Under the pieces are notes generated by a model. The model ran no database searches, was not told where the DNA came from, and saw only the letters and a program-made list of their open reading frames with translations. Both the position numbers and the translations under genes were made by a program. A DNA stretch of 64,000 nt. Origin: Moringa oleifera (lineage: Eukaryota > Streptophyta > Magnoliopsida > Brassicales > Moringaceae). The stretch covers positions 2,110,501 through 2,174,500 of the forward strand of contig JAJFZO010000747.1 of NCBI GenBank assembly GCA_021397835.1. Direction: 5' to 3'. Below are positions 13,292 to 26,991 of this stretch, one piece after another. Numbering within the stretch: the first letter of the stretch is position 1; every line of letters starts with the position of its first letter.

Positions 13292-16200
13292 TTAATGCTG
13301 AGGTAGAGCTGGTCTCTTTTCCAACATCTCATAATGCAGAACAAAATTTTCCTGCATCCAAAATTATTACTATTCTCATTAAGCGAATACCATCAGGAAA
13401 AGAAATGAGAATGTCCATAAAACAATACAAAAATAAAGAACAAATGATGGATGAGACAAGGATAAATCAGTACAGACCTTCCGGATTATTTCAAAGGTGT
13501 TGGGATCAAAACAGTGATAAGATCCTCTCTCATATGTGTTCGTCTTAACCAGTGGTTCCCCAACCCTTATGAACCATAACCTGTGCTCCTTGTGATAAAA
13601 CCAACCTCTATTGTAACTGAAAACAACCATGTTACAAGACTCTTAGTGAACTTCCCAGCAACTTAACAGCATGAAAGAAAATAATTATATTTTCACATTT
13701 CAATTTTGAACCAATATTCATATTTAGTATTAACTCTGGGAAAATGATTAGCAAACAACGATAGCACTTGAATTAGGCTGGCAGAAACATACAGTTCGTT
13801 GGCAGCATATAATTGGGCTTCATCTTTTGGCATGCTGCAAATAAGACAGAAGATAATGAGTGCTAAGTGACAATTCAAGCAAAAGAACAACATAAACAAC
13901 AATCTGATAAAAGATGCACCTGTAAAATATATAGAACAATGTTTCCACTGTGAACTTCGAGAAGTATCCATGCTGCAGCCACCCAAAACAGGTAAGAACA
14001 GGATGCTGAGCAAAAAGAACCTTAACTGAACAAAGAATGCAAGGAAACCAAAAAAGCCACTCACATGCAGAGCAGGTGGTGGTTTAGCATAATAGCACTG
14101 TGGCACACTGAACTCTGGGTCACCCTTAGCTGGTTCGTCAGACCATGGGGAACCAAAAGTCTTATGAAGATTTTCTGTTGAATTCAAATTTAAGCCTAGT
14201 GTTGTCAGATCAATCCCAAGTGCAAGTGAGGTTAGATCAGGATCACTCATCTTTATCACACTTAACAAGCCAAGCAAGCCAAATGGATCAGGATTAGACT
14301 GTGCTGTCTGAATGGATTTCATGCCTGAATCCCTAAATGATTGATTAACAGCCGACATTTGCTGCAAACGAAACTGGGATTGGTTTTGATGTTGCTGATA
14401 CTGCTGGATAAGCTGGTCATAACCAATACCAGAAACTGTATTTGGAGAATTTAGAGGTCTTAGTCCAATGCCAGGTGGTCCACTAGTCTAAACAAAGAAA
14501 AGAAGGATATACTATCAGGAGTTGGAAAAACTACTACAAAGAAATTAAAGACGAAGCAAAAGATCAGATGATGAAGTACACTAGAAGGGTAGTTTTCTTA
14601 TCACTGCAAAGCAAAAAAGGAAAAGAAAAAAAGAAAAAAACCAAAAATTGGAGTTCAAAAACCCACCCAAACACACACTCAACATACATTATCCAGCAGA
14701 GCTTTTTAAACCGCGTCATAACATTTGAAACCCTGCCTCACTGTCATCCCCTTATATGAAACAAAACTAAATTAATTTCCATTAAGGAAAGAGGATGGAA
14801 CAGCCCTCTGACCTCCCCTGCCCCCAACCAACATGAGAAAACGAAAATCAATTTGTTTTTCATAGCCTATACTGGCCCATAATTATGTTTGCAACAAAGC
14901 ATTTATAATACCACACTATCACACCTGCGAGTGGTAGGTCGAATGTGTTGACGGAAAAATATCTGAGCTATGCATATGAAGAAGATCCTGATTGTTTACA
15001 GGTGAAAAGGAGACACCATTGTTACTGACAGATGAAGCATGTTGCTGTTGCTGCTGTGGTCGATGGGATGAGTAGGTTCCCCCTAAGTTGAAACCAGCAG
15101 ACCTTCCCATCTGCACATTGCGACGCTTAAGCATGACTGAACCTCATAAAACATGTGCCACCAGGTCATTCAAGAAAAATAAGGAAGACATATACTGTGA
15201 AAAGCCAAACTCACCGGGAAATGTTGAGATTGCATCATTGTCATGGTGTTGTCGTGAAGTTGTTCTTTCTGATGCAAATCCATAGCATAATCAGCATTAC
15301 CACCTGTAGAAAACCTAAAAAAATGGTTAATGACACCATGGTTTTGAAAGCAACACATGGACAATTTTTTCCAAAAGCAACTTATCATCTTCCATAAAAA
15401 TTCCCAGAATTCTGTAACAAGATTTTCTCTGAATTTCATAATCGATAATTAATTATCAAATTGAAACATCAAAAATTATCCACAAAATTGTGACTGAAAC
15501 TATAGAAAACGCCAAAGATAACCAAAAACATCTGCATCATAAGTAGTCTTAAAGCAAACTTATTTGGACAAGTAGGATATTAGTTTCTTAGGGACAGACA
15601 ACAAAATTTCTTAATATCCTCAAGTCTAATGAAGTTTTAAACCACCATCAACTAGTTTATATATGAACAATGCACCAGTAAGCATCATTAATAAGATATC
15701 ACTGCACCATAGTAATGAACTACCACTTGTAAGTGTCTTCTAACAAGAGTCACACGCTTGGGCACCACTTCCTGACCTAGCATGGAGATCCAGCTCCAGG
15801 GGTTGATCTCACACATTAAACAAAGAAGTAGGAAAAACAAAAGCCATGGACCATATCCTCACAAAAAAATCATATTGCAAACAAGATGTAAGGAGAGGAA
15901 AAAAAGAAGCTGAGCACCTTTAAATCCTGGTAGAGCAGGAAAATCTTCATTTTGAATGCTGAACTCTTGGTTTTGTTGGACAATGGGACTAACTCCTAGA
16001 CCTTGTTTTCGCAGTGACCCTGTAATTTTGTATATCCAAATTATATTTTCTAATATTGAAAAAAAAAAAAAAGAGAATGAATTAATTATCCAAAAGAACG
16101 GCATGAGCCCTCTTTAACAACCTAATTGTCCTTGAGGCCCCCCAGCGGAACTAGGGCGACTCGTCAACTGCGGGAAATCATTATTTATATCAAAAGGGGA

Positions 16201-18962
16201 ACTGTCATTAGAGTTCACATCATTCAACATTCCCATTGAGCTCAAATTATTCACTGCTTGAACATGGCTTTGGGAAAGCGGGCCACCGGCTGTAGGATAG
16301 GAGTTCCCCAACATAGAAATCACTTGGGGAGACCCTGAATCCAGAAAATGCCATTCATGTTATCAGATAAACAAAACCAGTTAAAACCACAGAAAATTAG
16401 TTGTCATTGATTAGGGCAAACGTACAGACATAGCAAATAGTAAACGAATAGGTAAATATGTGATCATCATCCAATTGAGCAAAGATAAAACAACCCTAGC
16501 TAGGACTGAAATAAAAATCAAGCATCTACTGAGAAAAGACGATAAAATAACTACAACATAAACTGAACAGATAATCAACCCAAACTGCACAGTATTGTCT
16601 ACAAACACCAATCTCACCAAACGGTCCAACAAAGATAATGGCGGATTGAAATTGAGAACAACTGAGAATCATGAATTCCTATTCTCTCAACATACAGACG
16701 ACAAATTTGCCATGATGCAAATTGTATGATGTAATCTTTATTAATCATGGTCTCATTGTTGAAAAAGTAGAACCTAACATTCAAAAAGATCTTAAACAAT
16801 TTAAAGTGCTACTTCCAATCCACTAATTATTATGTACTGTTTCATCTACCAATGGTTCAACAACAAATAACAGAAACAGTATAGTAAATGCTAAATATGG
16901 ATATTATAACAACTCATGGCTTAAATATGATTCTGGAAAGTTTTTCATCACTCATATGACACCTCTGATAATATTCTTAGAACAAGATCAAAGATCAGTT
17001 GTAATCTTAACTGTCTTTTTACCTTACCATCAAAAACATTCACCTCAATACAATTCAAAGTCAATTTTATTTTTTAAGACAAAATAGCATTAATAAGAAC
17101 AAAAAGGGAAAAGGGAAAATCATGGAATGTTCATCAATATTTGATGGTCTATTAAATATATAAAATTTCTAATGACAGGGAAGAGAATCATACACCAGGT
17201 CAAAAGCCCATTAATTCACAGTAAAACGCCCTTCTAATAGATTTAACCACAATTTTCCAGTCAAATAGTCAGGTTGACCTATTTCTTTATCCTAATCCAC
17301 AAATAAAAAGGGTCACAAATTAGAATACCTTGGGGAAGCACTCCACTCATTAATCGATTTTGCCCCTGCACACTCAAACTTCCGGATCCAGTATTTCCTG
17401 TTAAATTTAGACGAGAAGCAAGACCAGGGACAGATAATCCTCCACCAGAGCTTATACTTCTCCCTATGTTGCCACCACCAACCATGTTTCCCATAGAACT
17501 CGTTATCCGAGGACCTGCATTTCCCAAAATTGGGGAAACTCCCAAACCTGGAACAACATTCCTGTTACCAATGGCAGCTGAGGTTGGGAGAATCCCAGGA
17601 ATAGAACCGCCAACTCCATTTGTGTTACTACTAAATCCAGGGTTTCCTACAACACTTATACCTCCTCTGTTTGTGACTCCTGAATGTCCATGGGAGTTGC
17701 CATGAGATAACTGCAAAACAGATCCAGATGAAAGAACCAAAATTTGGTCATATGAAAAATTATGAGAGAGAGAGAGAGAGAGAGAGTTGGGAGGGGAGAA
17801 AGAAGCACAAAAACTTTCTTTCATCATGGAATGTCCATATTATAAATACCTGAGACAGAGCAACAGGTAGATTATTTGACGCAAATCTTCCACTAGAAAG
17901 GCTTCCAGTAGGTTGTTGAACTGCACCAGAAGGAACGTTATTTAAAGTTGAGTTCCTTGATGTAAGTGTTCCTGGTATGTTGGGAACATTAAAGCTGCCA
18001 TGAATGTTATGAAGCCCCTGAATGGTTCCTGAGAAAAGAAGCATAAAGTTATATAAGTTTAAAAGAACACAAATTGGATGAACTACAGAAAATATACCTA
18101 CCAGTATGATGAAAAACAGGGGAGGCTGCCCCAGACTGACCAGAGAAAGAAGTCGTAAATGATCTCCCAGTGCTGTCAGGTAGATTTGAAGCTGATCCGT
18201 TAATAGAAGACTGCAAATCGCAGCACATAACCATTTAGCACAAAAGGATAAAAGGATATTAATGAAGATGCATACAACCCAAGATCAAATCATAAATGGA
18301 AGAAACAACATAAAACAATGAAGATAATACACTTATCAAAAAAAAAAAGACAACAATATACAGTTTTCACATTGCAGATACTTATCTCATTATGCATTAC
18401 AACTACTTAAGCACTTCATAAATTTTTCAGAAGACAATCATAGAGGCAATACAGACAATTGACTGCAGGATGTCTACAATCAAATGATGATACCAACATC
18501 AATACAAGCCTGTGTAACTACAAAATCCCAAGTTGTTCACTACTCCACATCACATTCATACTATCGTTGCACAACTCCTACGAAGCCTGCTCAGGCAAAA
18601 CAAATACACATGCAAAACAGCAACACAAAACTATACATCAAAAGGTTCATAAATGGGCCAAACAGCAACAAACATTGACATTAGGAGACTACCATGCAAG
18701 GACAGGGGCATATAAAGATCAGATTGAATAAAATAGTCCTAAAACCAGTAAAAAAGTACATTCAATATCCTAGAAGTGAAAAACACCTAACCAACAACTA
18801 GCAAACAATATGCACCTTCTTAAGCCCTGCCATACATTCAATATAAAGGAACATGAGATAAAAACAGAACATAAACTTTCAACAGGTAGATGAATGATCC
18901 AAAAGTGTCCCAAGTTTAAGAAAATCATGGTTAAGTGACGATACATTAAGTAAGCCCGACAT
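13292..18962 (-). CDS. VIP2: CCR4-NOT complex subunit 2 (NOT2/VIP2)
   Basis: NOT2 is a scaffold of the CCR4-NOT deadenylation complex and in plants also acts with RNA polymerase II and in small-RNA biogenesis. Coding exons, given in + order: 13292-13351, 13478-13616, 13793-13834, 13920-13972, 14065-14487, 14925-15110, 15215-15303, 15918-16019, 16122-16334, 17329-17710, 17850-18028, 18102-18210, 18945-18962. They total 1995 bases, 664 residues, with phase intact throughout. The first coding exon carries only six codons (MSGLLN), which reads directly into SSINGSASNLPDSTGRSF, the known N-terminus of plant NOT2. The long Ser/Gly/Asn-rich middle is low complexity. The C-terminal NOT2/3/5 domain shows YSMPKDEAQLYAANELYNRG, GSYHCFDPNTFEIIRK and NFVLHYEMLEKRPALPQ. 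Length agrees with the family (about 610-660). Confidence 0.93.
17764..17786. repeat. (GA)n microsatellite in NOT2 intron
   Basis: About 11 GA units between NOT2 exons 17329-17710 and 17850-18028. Confidence 0.9.
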
Positions 18963-20562
18963 CGCACAAAATATCAATAGGTCATGCAAAAATTCATTCC
19001 TTGCTGAGAAGCAGCTCTTCTGTGTCTTGACAGTGAATATACAAACGCTGATTTGAAAAGCTTCTTATTGGATATTCAACTTATAGCCTGAAAAGGACAA
19101 CATCATTGTAAGAGACTAAACCCCAAAATGCCAAACACAGTGCAGAAGTATGCGAGAGCCAAGAAAAAACTGAACCCAAGTGCTGCAAGAAAAACAATGC
19201 ACAAAAGATTTATAATCATTGCACAAACACCATGAATGAGCCTCATCACAGACTACCCTTTACCGTAAAAGATCTAATTGAATTTATGCCGCCTCATCTG
19301 TGTATCTGAAAGTTAACATTCTTAGTAGGGGGTTTCCACCACTTCTTTCTCAAAACACAAATGGTAGCCATGCAAGAGAAAGCTTAGATATATACCCCCA
19401 AAAGAAAAAAGTAAAAGAAAATGACAATCATATTGGCAAAGAATTTAGTGATTTAAGAGTTCCATAAAGACTTCTCAAGTCTTCTTAAATAGAAATGAGA
19501 GCTATGGTATCATATATGAGCAGGTAGCTGCCTGACATGCCTTGCAAAATCCTATCAGGCCCCGTTACATATTACAAAATACTTTGAGCCAGGAAAAAAG
19601 CCAAGGATGACTTATGCCCACCTAAAAGAACATATATATATATATATAAAAAAAAAAAAGTAAACCATGCAAAATACTAGAACTTATTTTCCTTCAACAG
19701 GAAAGGTCATAACCCCCAACAAAAGTAAAATGCTGAAAAAGACCCCTAAAAATCACAATACACAGTTCGAGAGAGAAATATCCTTAACTGGTGAATCTAT
19801 GAACACAGATCACTATCACTCGAGCAAAACTACTCTTCGTAAAAGTAAAATGTTGCAAATGAACATAAACAGGAAAGACATCTTTAACAGTCAATACAAT
19901 GCAGTAATGTAGTGCACTGTCATGAAAAAATAAATTGTCTGCACCAAAATTTTCTGCGTCCTGAACCTCAATTCAATTACTTCAAAGAAAAATTGGATAG
20001 CAAGCTAAGAAGTATCTCACTTCAGTATGCCATTTTCGGGTACTTTTTTTTTTGTGGGGGGGGGGGGGGGGGGGAGGGAAACCGCAATAATAGCTTGGCT
20101 TACTTCAGGCGAACTACCAACAGCTACAGAACCAAACATTGAAACACTAGGTCCACATTATCCTTCATGCTCTCAGAGTTCCTCAGCAACCAAACAAATG
20201 TTAAATTACACGGTACCCTTTATCACCTCAACATTTTTATAACTGAAAAAAAAATCATTTGATTTCATTACACTCAAAAAATGAATTCGACGTTACCAAA
20301 TTAAAACCACCACCAAGATTGATAACGAGGAAGAATAAATTAGGTTTGGCAGAGATCGTAAAACAAATGCGAATCGAGATCGAACTCGGGCAAGTCAAGA
20401 TCGAACTTGGGAGAGTAAAAGTACCTGAGACGCAGATCAGCAATTATAGATTATCGACAGATAGAGAGATCTCTGGTTGTTTGGAGTAGAGTCAAATGAA
20501 GGAACTTTTTTGCTGAGCCCTAAATCGAGAGAACAAAGAAGAGAGAGAAAAAGAGCGTCACA
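18945..20562 (-). promoter_or_regulatory. NOT2 5' UTR exons, long leader intron and TATA region
   Basis: On the minus strand a CTTCTCAG acceptor sets the second leader exon at about 19003-18945. A donor (CTCAG then GTACTT) ends the first leader exon at 20425, which probably begins near 20560; a TATAAA on the minus strand at 20596-20591 fits that start. The leader intron (about 19004-20424) is 1.4 kb. The second leader exon contains a seven-codon upstream ORF (ATG at 18997, TGA at 18976-18974) ending 11 bases before the main ATG, which may damp translation. Exon limits are inferred from splice signals only. Confidence 0.5.
20056..20074 (+). repeat. 19-base poly-G run in NOT2 leader intron
   Basis: Nineteen consecutive G followed by AGGG, preceded by a T-rich run. 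In the NOT2 transcript this is a poly-C run; the other strand can form a G-quadruplex. Its length is also likely to vary between copies or be mis-sequenced. Confidence 0.9.
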
Positions 20563-21220
20563 GAAGTTTAGCAGCAATTAAAAGCTTCTTTTTATAAAAT
20601 TGATAAATAGAAGTAGATACGTATAAATACAAGGGGGAAGGTGAAGATTGTATGCAACGACGCGTTGTTGTCCGTTGTGGTCCGACGCCCTTGTGACCAT
20701 TGGATAAGAAGAATTTTTTAAAAGATTTTTAATTGTCTTAAAATTTTATTTTTATTGAAAGTTAGAAAACAAAAATAAAAATAAGAACCAATGAGAATGC
20801 TTTGGTTTTAAGATTGATGTTTTCATTATATGATTTTGGCATGTTTAAATAATACCAAAAGATCATGATAATGGTAAAAGATTTTAAGTATTATGATAAT
20901 GAAAATGTGTTGTGTTCATTAAGGAAAACTTTCAATTATGATTAAACAATAATTATAATTTATAATATTTATTTATATTACATTTTACTTTTAAAATTTT
21001 AAAAAATAAAGTGAAATTTTGAAATTATTTTATAAATTAAATCTTATTTAACTAAATTTTTAAAAAGATTACATACAAAATAAAAATATCAGATCAAATT
21101 ATTTCAATTTTTAATGTCTAATCGACGTAATCTTTTAATTATTATTCATTTAAAATTATGTTTTTTATATTTAATTAACAGAATTTTTAACTGATACTCG
21201 TTAACAGTTTAAAACGTACT

Positions 21221-21427
21221 TCTCACATTTGTTTATACAATCGATTAGTGATTAGTTAGGTAATTATTGTTAGTTAATTTATTGGTTAATGAAACTAACT
21301 TTTAGTTTAAAGATTTTGCAATGATTCGATAAGCATGTCTCTGGTGATGAGAATATAGCGTCATTTTTCCACCATTTTTTGTTAATTATGTCTATTTCTA
21401 AATTTTCAAACTATATAAAATTCAACA
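21221..21427 (+). repeat. 5' LTR of outer copia element
   Basis: Matched by eye to 28431-28857. The right edge is fixed by the primer-binding site; the left edge is estimated from alignment to the 3' LTR start (TATTAGAATATG, decayed from TG). Confidence 0.55.
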
Positions 21428-24400
21428 TGGTATTAGGGCAATTTATTTTAAATTGTTACAATTTTTTTCATTTATTCATCTTTGTTTGAAGTTTATCAAA
21501 TAAAGTTTTTACATCTTCTCAAATCATGAAGTCAAATATGATGGAATCACCTTAATTTGTCAACAATAAATCCATTATACTCTTCAAATGGTAAATTTGT
21601 CATCGATGAATCTTCAAGTTTATTTTTCCTTCATCACTCGCATGGTTACAATCTCGTTTTAGTCTTGCAATTACTTACCAGAAATAACTATGCTTTCTAG
21701 ATAAGTCATCTCGATCGCTCTCTTAATGACGAACAAAATTGTTTTGTTGACAGATCTATAATAAGCCCAATGATTTAATTCCAAATTTGCTTAATTCCTA
21801 CAGTAGGAACAATAACATCATCATTTCTTGGATTTTAAACTCAGTGACGAAAGAAATTTCAGCAAGTATAATCTATGTTAAATCAATATACGAGATATGG
21901 ATTGATCTTAAAGATCGTTTTCAATGAAGAAACACATCTAAAATCTTTCAGCTACATCATGAATTTATCAACCTTAATCAAGACCAAAATTAAGTTAGTA
22001 TACTTCATTAAACTCAAAACAACATAGGAATAATTGAATAACTATAGACCAGTTTGGTTTCATGAAAATTTTCATATAGAAAAGCCAAAGAACTTTCATC
22101 TCACTATCAAATGCAATATGTGATGCCATTTCTTACAGGACTTAATAAGTCTTATGCTTAAATGAGAGGCCAACTACTTTTTATGGATCCATTCCCCTCT
22201 TTTAACAAGATATTTACCTTGATTTCTTAATAGCATTAAAGGAAGACTTGAGTCTATTTCAAGGCAGATTTTGCTTATACTATGGCCTTTCCAATGAAAA
22301 ATAAGTCTTTTAAAAGATTTCATATCAGTTATAATCTTAATAATTAGCTTGATCTAATTGAATTCAATTATCTTTTGGAGGTAATAAAAATTAAAAGTAA
22401 AGATCATTTTGTACTCATTATAACTACTTTGGGCACACTGTTGAAGAATGTAATAAGCTATACGGATATCCACCTGGTTACAAGAATAAATCAAATCAGA
22501 GATTCTTTATTACCCATTCTTTTGTCAATCAAATTTTTGCTCAAGCCTATAGCAATCAAACAAGTTGTATTAATTATCGAAATGTTGCTAAAGGTTTCAT
22601 TTAGAATTTGAGACCTAACCAATATAAGCAACTTATGACTATGTTTTGTAAGCATCCCTCGTCTATCACAGTTAGACAAGATCAACAAGATACAAATTCA
22701 CATATTGTAAATATGTGTTTTTCAGTCACACTGAATCTTGTTTTCTTTTTTGTTCCTTATTAAACAATAGATTCAAAAGCCACAAAACATATATGTTCTA
22801 TAATAATTACTTTTTGTCTTTAAAAGTCATTCAACTTCAACACTAGTTATTCATACTCAAATTTTAGTGACCTTTAGTATTGATGTTAAATTAGCTCAGT
22901 CTTGATAATCACATTTATTATTTGATTCAAAATTTAAGTTTAATTTAATTTTAGTTAGTGCACTCACCTATAGCTCATAAATCACTCTTTGGTTTCTATA
23001 TGACTGTTTCTTTAATCACGAAATCGACTCTAAAAAACAATTGACAAAAGTAAAAAATATGAAGATTTATATATCTCATAAACACATATTCATTAAACTT
23101 AATTTTTAATACTTTTGTTATTTGTCATATTTAGCATAATTGATTGTGACATATTTCTTCTAAATGATTAGAATGTTTAAATACCTTTGATATTATAATT
23201 ACAATAATTATATAAGGATATTTTGTTTCATGTTTGCTCTGTTGTTAATCAAAGAAGGCTAGCATTTGAATCTCATGATCATCTATCCCAATCACCATTT
23301 GATTTTATTTATTATGGTATATAGGGGTCTTATTATGTTTCATCTTACTTTGGTTATAGTTATTTTCTTATTATGATAAATGATTGCATAAGGCTTGCAT
23401 GGATTTTTATACTAAAGTATAAATCAAATACGGCAATGGTTATTACAAAATTCTTCAATACAATATCAACTTAATTTAATACTATAATCAAGATATTTAA
23501 ATATGACAAAGCAAAAGAGTTAACCTTTGTAAAAACGTTCAATGAAAGGGTATCCTTCAACAATTTTCCTAGGTTGAGATGCCATAACAAAATTCAATAG
23601 TAGAATGAAAACATCAACATTTGCTCGATGTTGTTAGAGCATTATATTTCTAAGCTAAGGTATTTGTTTAATTCTGATTCAAATGCGTTTTCTCTACAGT
23701 ATTTCTCATTAATAAAACCTTCCATTCATTGAAAAACAAGACTCCTTATGAAGTCTTTTATAAGTATTCTATTGAGTACACCAAACTTAAAATGTTTGGA
23801 TGTCTTTACTTTTACTTCCACATTTTTTGCTCATAGAATCAAGTGTCAACCTAAGTTAAAAGTCTGTGTCTTCCTTAATTATCCTTTTAGGATCAAAGGT
23901 TATAAGCTTTATGATTTTGCTTTTCAATAATTCTTTCTTTTTAGAAATATTCATTTTTATAAAGAAATCTTTTCAAATCATATTGTCATTCTTTTAGAAA
24001 CATTGATTGACTTTTTTTCATGCCTAAAACATCTTTAGCTCTTTGTTTTACGTCAATTTAAATTCCTATCATTCATATGTACATCTATTTCAAACATCAT
24101 TGTTGACTAGTCTTTCTTTGATCTTATAACACATGATAATGATTGTTTCTTTTAATTTTTAAACCAAAAACAATATAAAATATGTTAACTAGTAATTTTC
24201 TATCAGATAATCTACCAAGATCACTAAACCTCCCTCATATCTTTAAGACTTTCATTGTAACTTGCTCCCTCATAAGGCTCTTCCTTTTTTTATTTGTTCT
24301 ATTTCTTATCATTTATCCAACTATATCTCCTAGACTTCCATCTTAATTGCACATAAACAATTTGTTTTATTCATCTCTTTCCAACTAGAACCACAGTTTA

Positions 24401-24453
24401 ATTACCAAGTAGCTTCATATGCTCATTGGAAGGATGCAATGAAAGCAAAAATA

Positions 24454-24803
24454 TGTTAAGTCTGTGTGAGGAGGTATTTTGGAATTTTTATGCATGCATT
24501 GTTTTTATTATACAAAAGAAGAATTTTTAGACATAGAGAGAGAATTTTAGACTTTATTATTTAAAAAAAAGTTATAAAGGCATTTAGGGAGAAAATAAGT
24601 TCTCTCATTTGTAATTTATTTTCGTAGCGAAAAAGTTTCTTATGGTGATTGCAAAGTGGATGTAACTCTTAATTGAGGGTGAATCATTATAAATTATGTA
24701 TTCTTGTGATTATTTATTTTTTCATATTATTATTGCTTTTACATTTTAGAGATTGTTTATTTAAATCTATTAATTAGGAATTTAATATTTCAAATTTTCA
24801 ACA
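24454..24803 (+). repeat. 5' LTR of nested copia element
   Basis: Starts TGTTAAGTCTG, ends TTTTCAACA, directly followed by the decayed primer-binding site. Clearly diverged from its partner, so the insertion is old. Confidence 0.8.
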
Positions 24804-26643
24804 ACTAGTATCAGAGTTTTAGGTTTTGAGATTGAAAGTAATTGGTAATAAAAAAAAATTCATCATATGAAATCACTAAGTTTGATGATACAAATTATAT
24901 CTTTTGAAGATGTTGGGGTTTATTCAGCTAATATTATCAAAAAAATGTTACTCACAATGTAGTAAAAGAGAACACAAGTGCGAATCTGAAATAATTCACT
25001 TGAAAGATACTCTAATAAACTAGTTATAATAAAATACTCAAAAGATTGAAGATGACATTGCTCATGAAGTTCATGAAAGTATAGCTCTAGACGTAATTCA
25101 ATTATTTTTTGACAGAAGTAAGAAGATCTTCCAAGATTGTGAAACTACCATATAAATTTTTACCATCTTTGAATTATATCTTATTAATTAATAGAAATAA
25201 AATAAAGAGTTTTGATAAAGTTTTACAGATTGATAAACCAATTAAGTAAGAGTTAGCAACCAAAAATAAGATGCATTTTCTAATCAGTAATCAAACATTA
25301 GAATTGACAGAACAATGACAAGGAAAACAAACTTTGAAAAAAAATGGGTTTACTAGATTTAAAAAAAATGATGATAATAAATGATATAAAGCAATGCTAG
25401 TAGTTAAAGACTTTTAATAAAAGAAAAGTATTAACTACATAAAGATTTTTTTTTCAGTGCTCAAGTTAACTATATAATCAGAATAATGCTTAAGTTAGTA
25501 GTAAAAAATATTTATGTCTGCAGCAAATGAATATAAAAGCAGTTTTTTTTCATGATAATTTAAAGGAAAAAAATTTCTTGCATTAACCACAGAGATTTGA
25601 AGTTAAAGGTAAGAATAAAATGGTGTGCAAACTTGTAAAAAAATTTTATGGTTTAAAACAACCTTTGTGACAGTGGTACAAGAAGTTTAATAACTTCATG
25701 AGTGAGAATAATTTTTTAAGGTGTTAAACAGATCATTATTATTATGTCAAAAAGTATGATAACTCTTATATTATACTATTATTATATATTAATAATAAGT
25801 TAATTATTGGATCTAATTTGCATGAAATAGAGAAATTAAGGAATAAACTTTCAAAGAAGTTTACTATGAAGGATTTAGGGCTACAAAATAAATTTTTAAA
25901 ATGAGAATTCTCAAATTGTTTTAGAAAAAATAAATCAAGAAGGTGTTTGTTAGATTCAGAATAGATGGCACTAAACCAATGAACATACCTTTAGGTAGGA
26001 GCTTAATATGTGCAACAGTATGTACAAGACTAGAAAGTAGTTAAATAAATTTTTAGGTATTTGAAAGGTAATGCAGATTTAACTTTGTATTTTAGAAAAA
26101 TAAACTTGAGTTTACATGTTTATGTTATGCTAACATGGTTGGTTATATATATTATGAAAAAAGTATTACTAGATGTAGTTACACATTGGCTGATACTATT
26201 AGTTGGATGTCTAATTCAAAAAATAATTACACTTTTTGTCATAGAGGTAAAATATGTTGTACTTACAGAAACAAGAATGGAAATGATATAGTTATTATCT
26301 TTTTTGGATGATTTAGTACACAAGTTTGAAAAAAAGAATGTGTTACATTTTGACAACAATATTGTCATTTATTTGATAAAAAAATCTTATATATCATGCT
26401 AATATAAAATATATACAAGTTAGATATTACTTCATAAAATCAACTTTGAAAGATGGTATCTTATCACTTAAAAAGATATACATAAGTCAAAATCTACCTA
26501 ATATGTTGAGCAAGACTGTGGCAATCATGAAACTAAAGTTGTTAACAATTTTAATGGGACTTTTTTGCTGCTAATTAAAGAATCATGGCTATTGTAGGTA
26601 AAAAATAAAATTGAGATAATGTATTAGTTTTCAAGTGAAAAAT

Positions 26644-26991
26644 TGTTAAGTATCATGGAAAAAAATTTATATAGCAAACATTTTATAGTTTTCACACATG
26701 TGTTATTAGCCATAGATTTTATTCTATAAAAAGAGAGATTTCTACGTATGTAATATGCTTTATCATAAAAAGGGAACTATGAAAAGTATTTAAAGAGAAC
26801 ATAAGACAGTGACAAGATTTATGCGACAATTGCAAAATGGATGTAATTCTCAATTGAGAGAGAACTACTATAAATTGAGTGTTTTTGTAATTGTTTAATT
26901 TCTTCTTGTATTAATTATTATTACCTTTGAGTTTTAAAAATTTTGTATTTAATGTTATCAACTATGGATTTGATATTTCAAAGTTCCAACA
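26644..26991 (+). repeat. 3' LTR of nested copia element
   Basis: Starts TGTTAAGTATC, ends TTCCAACA. Length 348 against 350 for the 5' copy. Confidence 0.8.

Larger units (their letters stand above)
24454..26991 (+). mobile_element. Nested, internally deleted copia element
   Basis: A complete LTR-to-LTR insertion inside the outer element's reverse-transcriptase region. LTRs are 24454-24803 (350 bases) and 26644-26991 (348), both beginning TGTTAAGT and ending CAACA, with matching segments such as GCAAA(G/A)TGGATGTAA and ATTGAG. A primer-site remnant (TAGTATCAGAG) follows the 5' LTR, and a polypurine-tract remnant (CAAGTGAAAAAT) precedes the 3' LTR. Flanks AAATA (24449-24453) and AATTA (26992-26996) look like a five-base target duplication with one change. 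The interior is only 1.84 kb: a trace of gag (KFDDTNY), then reverse transcriptase (MVCKLVKKFYGLKQP near 25620, SKKFTMKDLGLQ near 25850) and an RNase H part near 26060-26280, all with stops. It cannot have moved itself in this form. Confidence 0.85.

Noticed and set aside
19599..19613. Fifteen-base match to miR169 (AGCCAAGGATGACTT) on the + strand
   Set aside because: No complementary star arm within several hundred bases on either side, and the match breaks at base 16. In the sense direction of NOT2 it would be a target-like site, but it lies in an intron.
26061..26291. Separate small gene in the 10 kb spacer
   Set aside because: The frame matches the RNase H region of copia polyproteins and belongs to the nested element.
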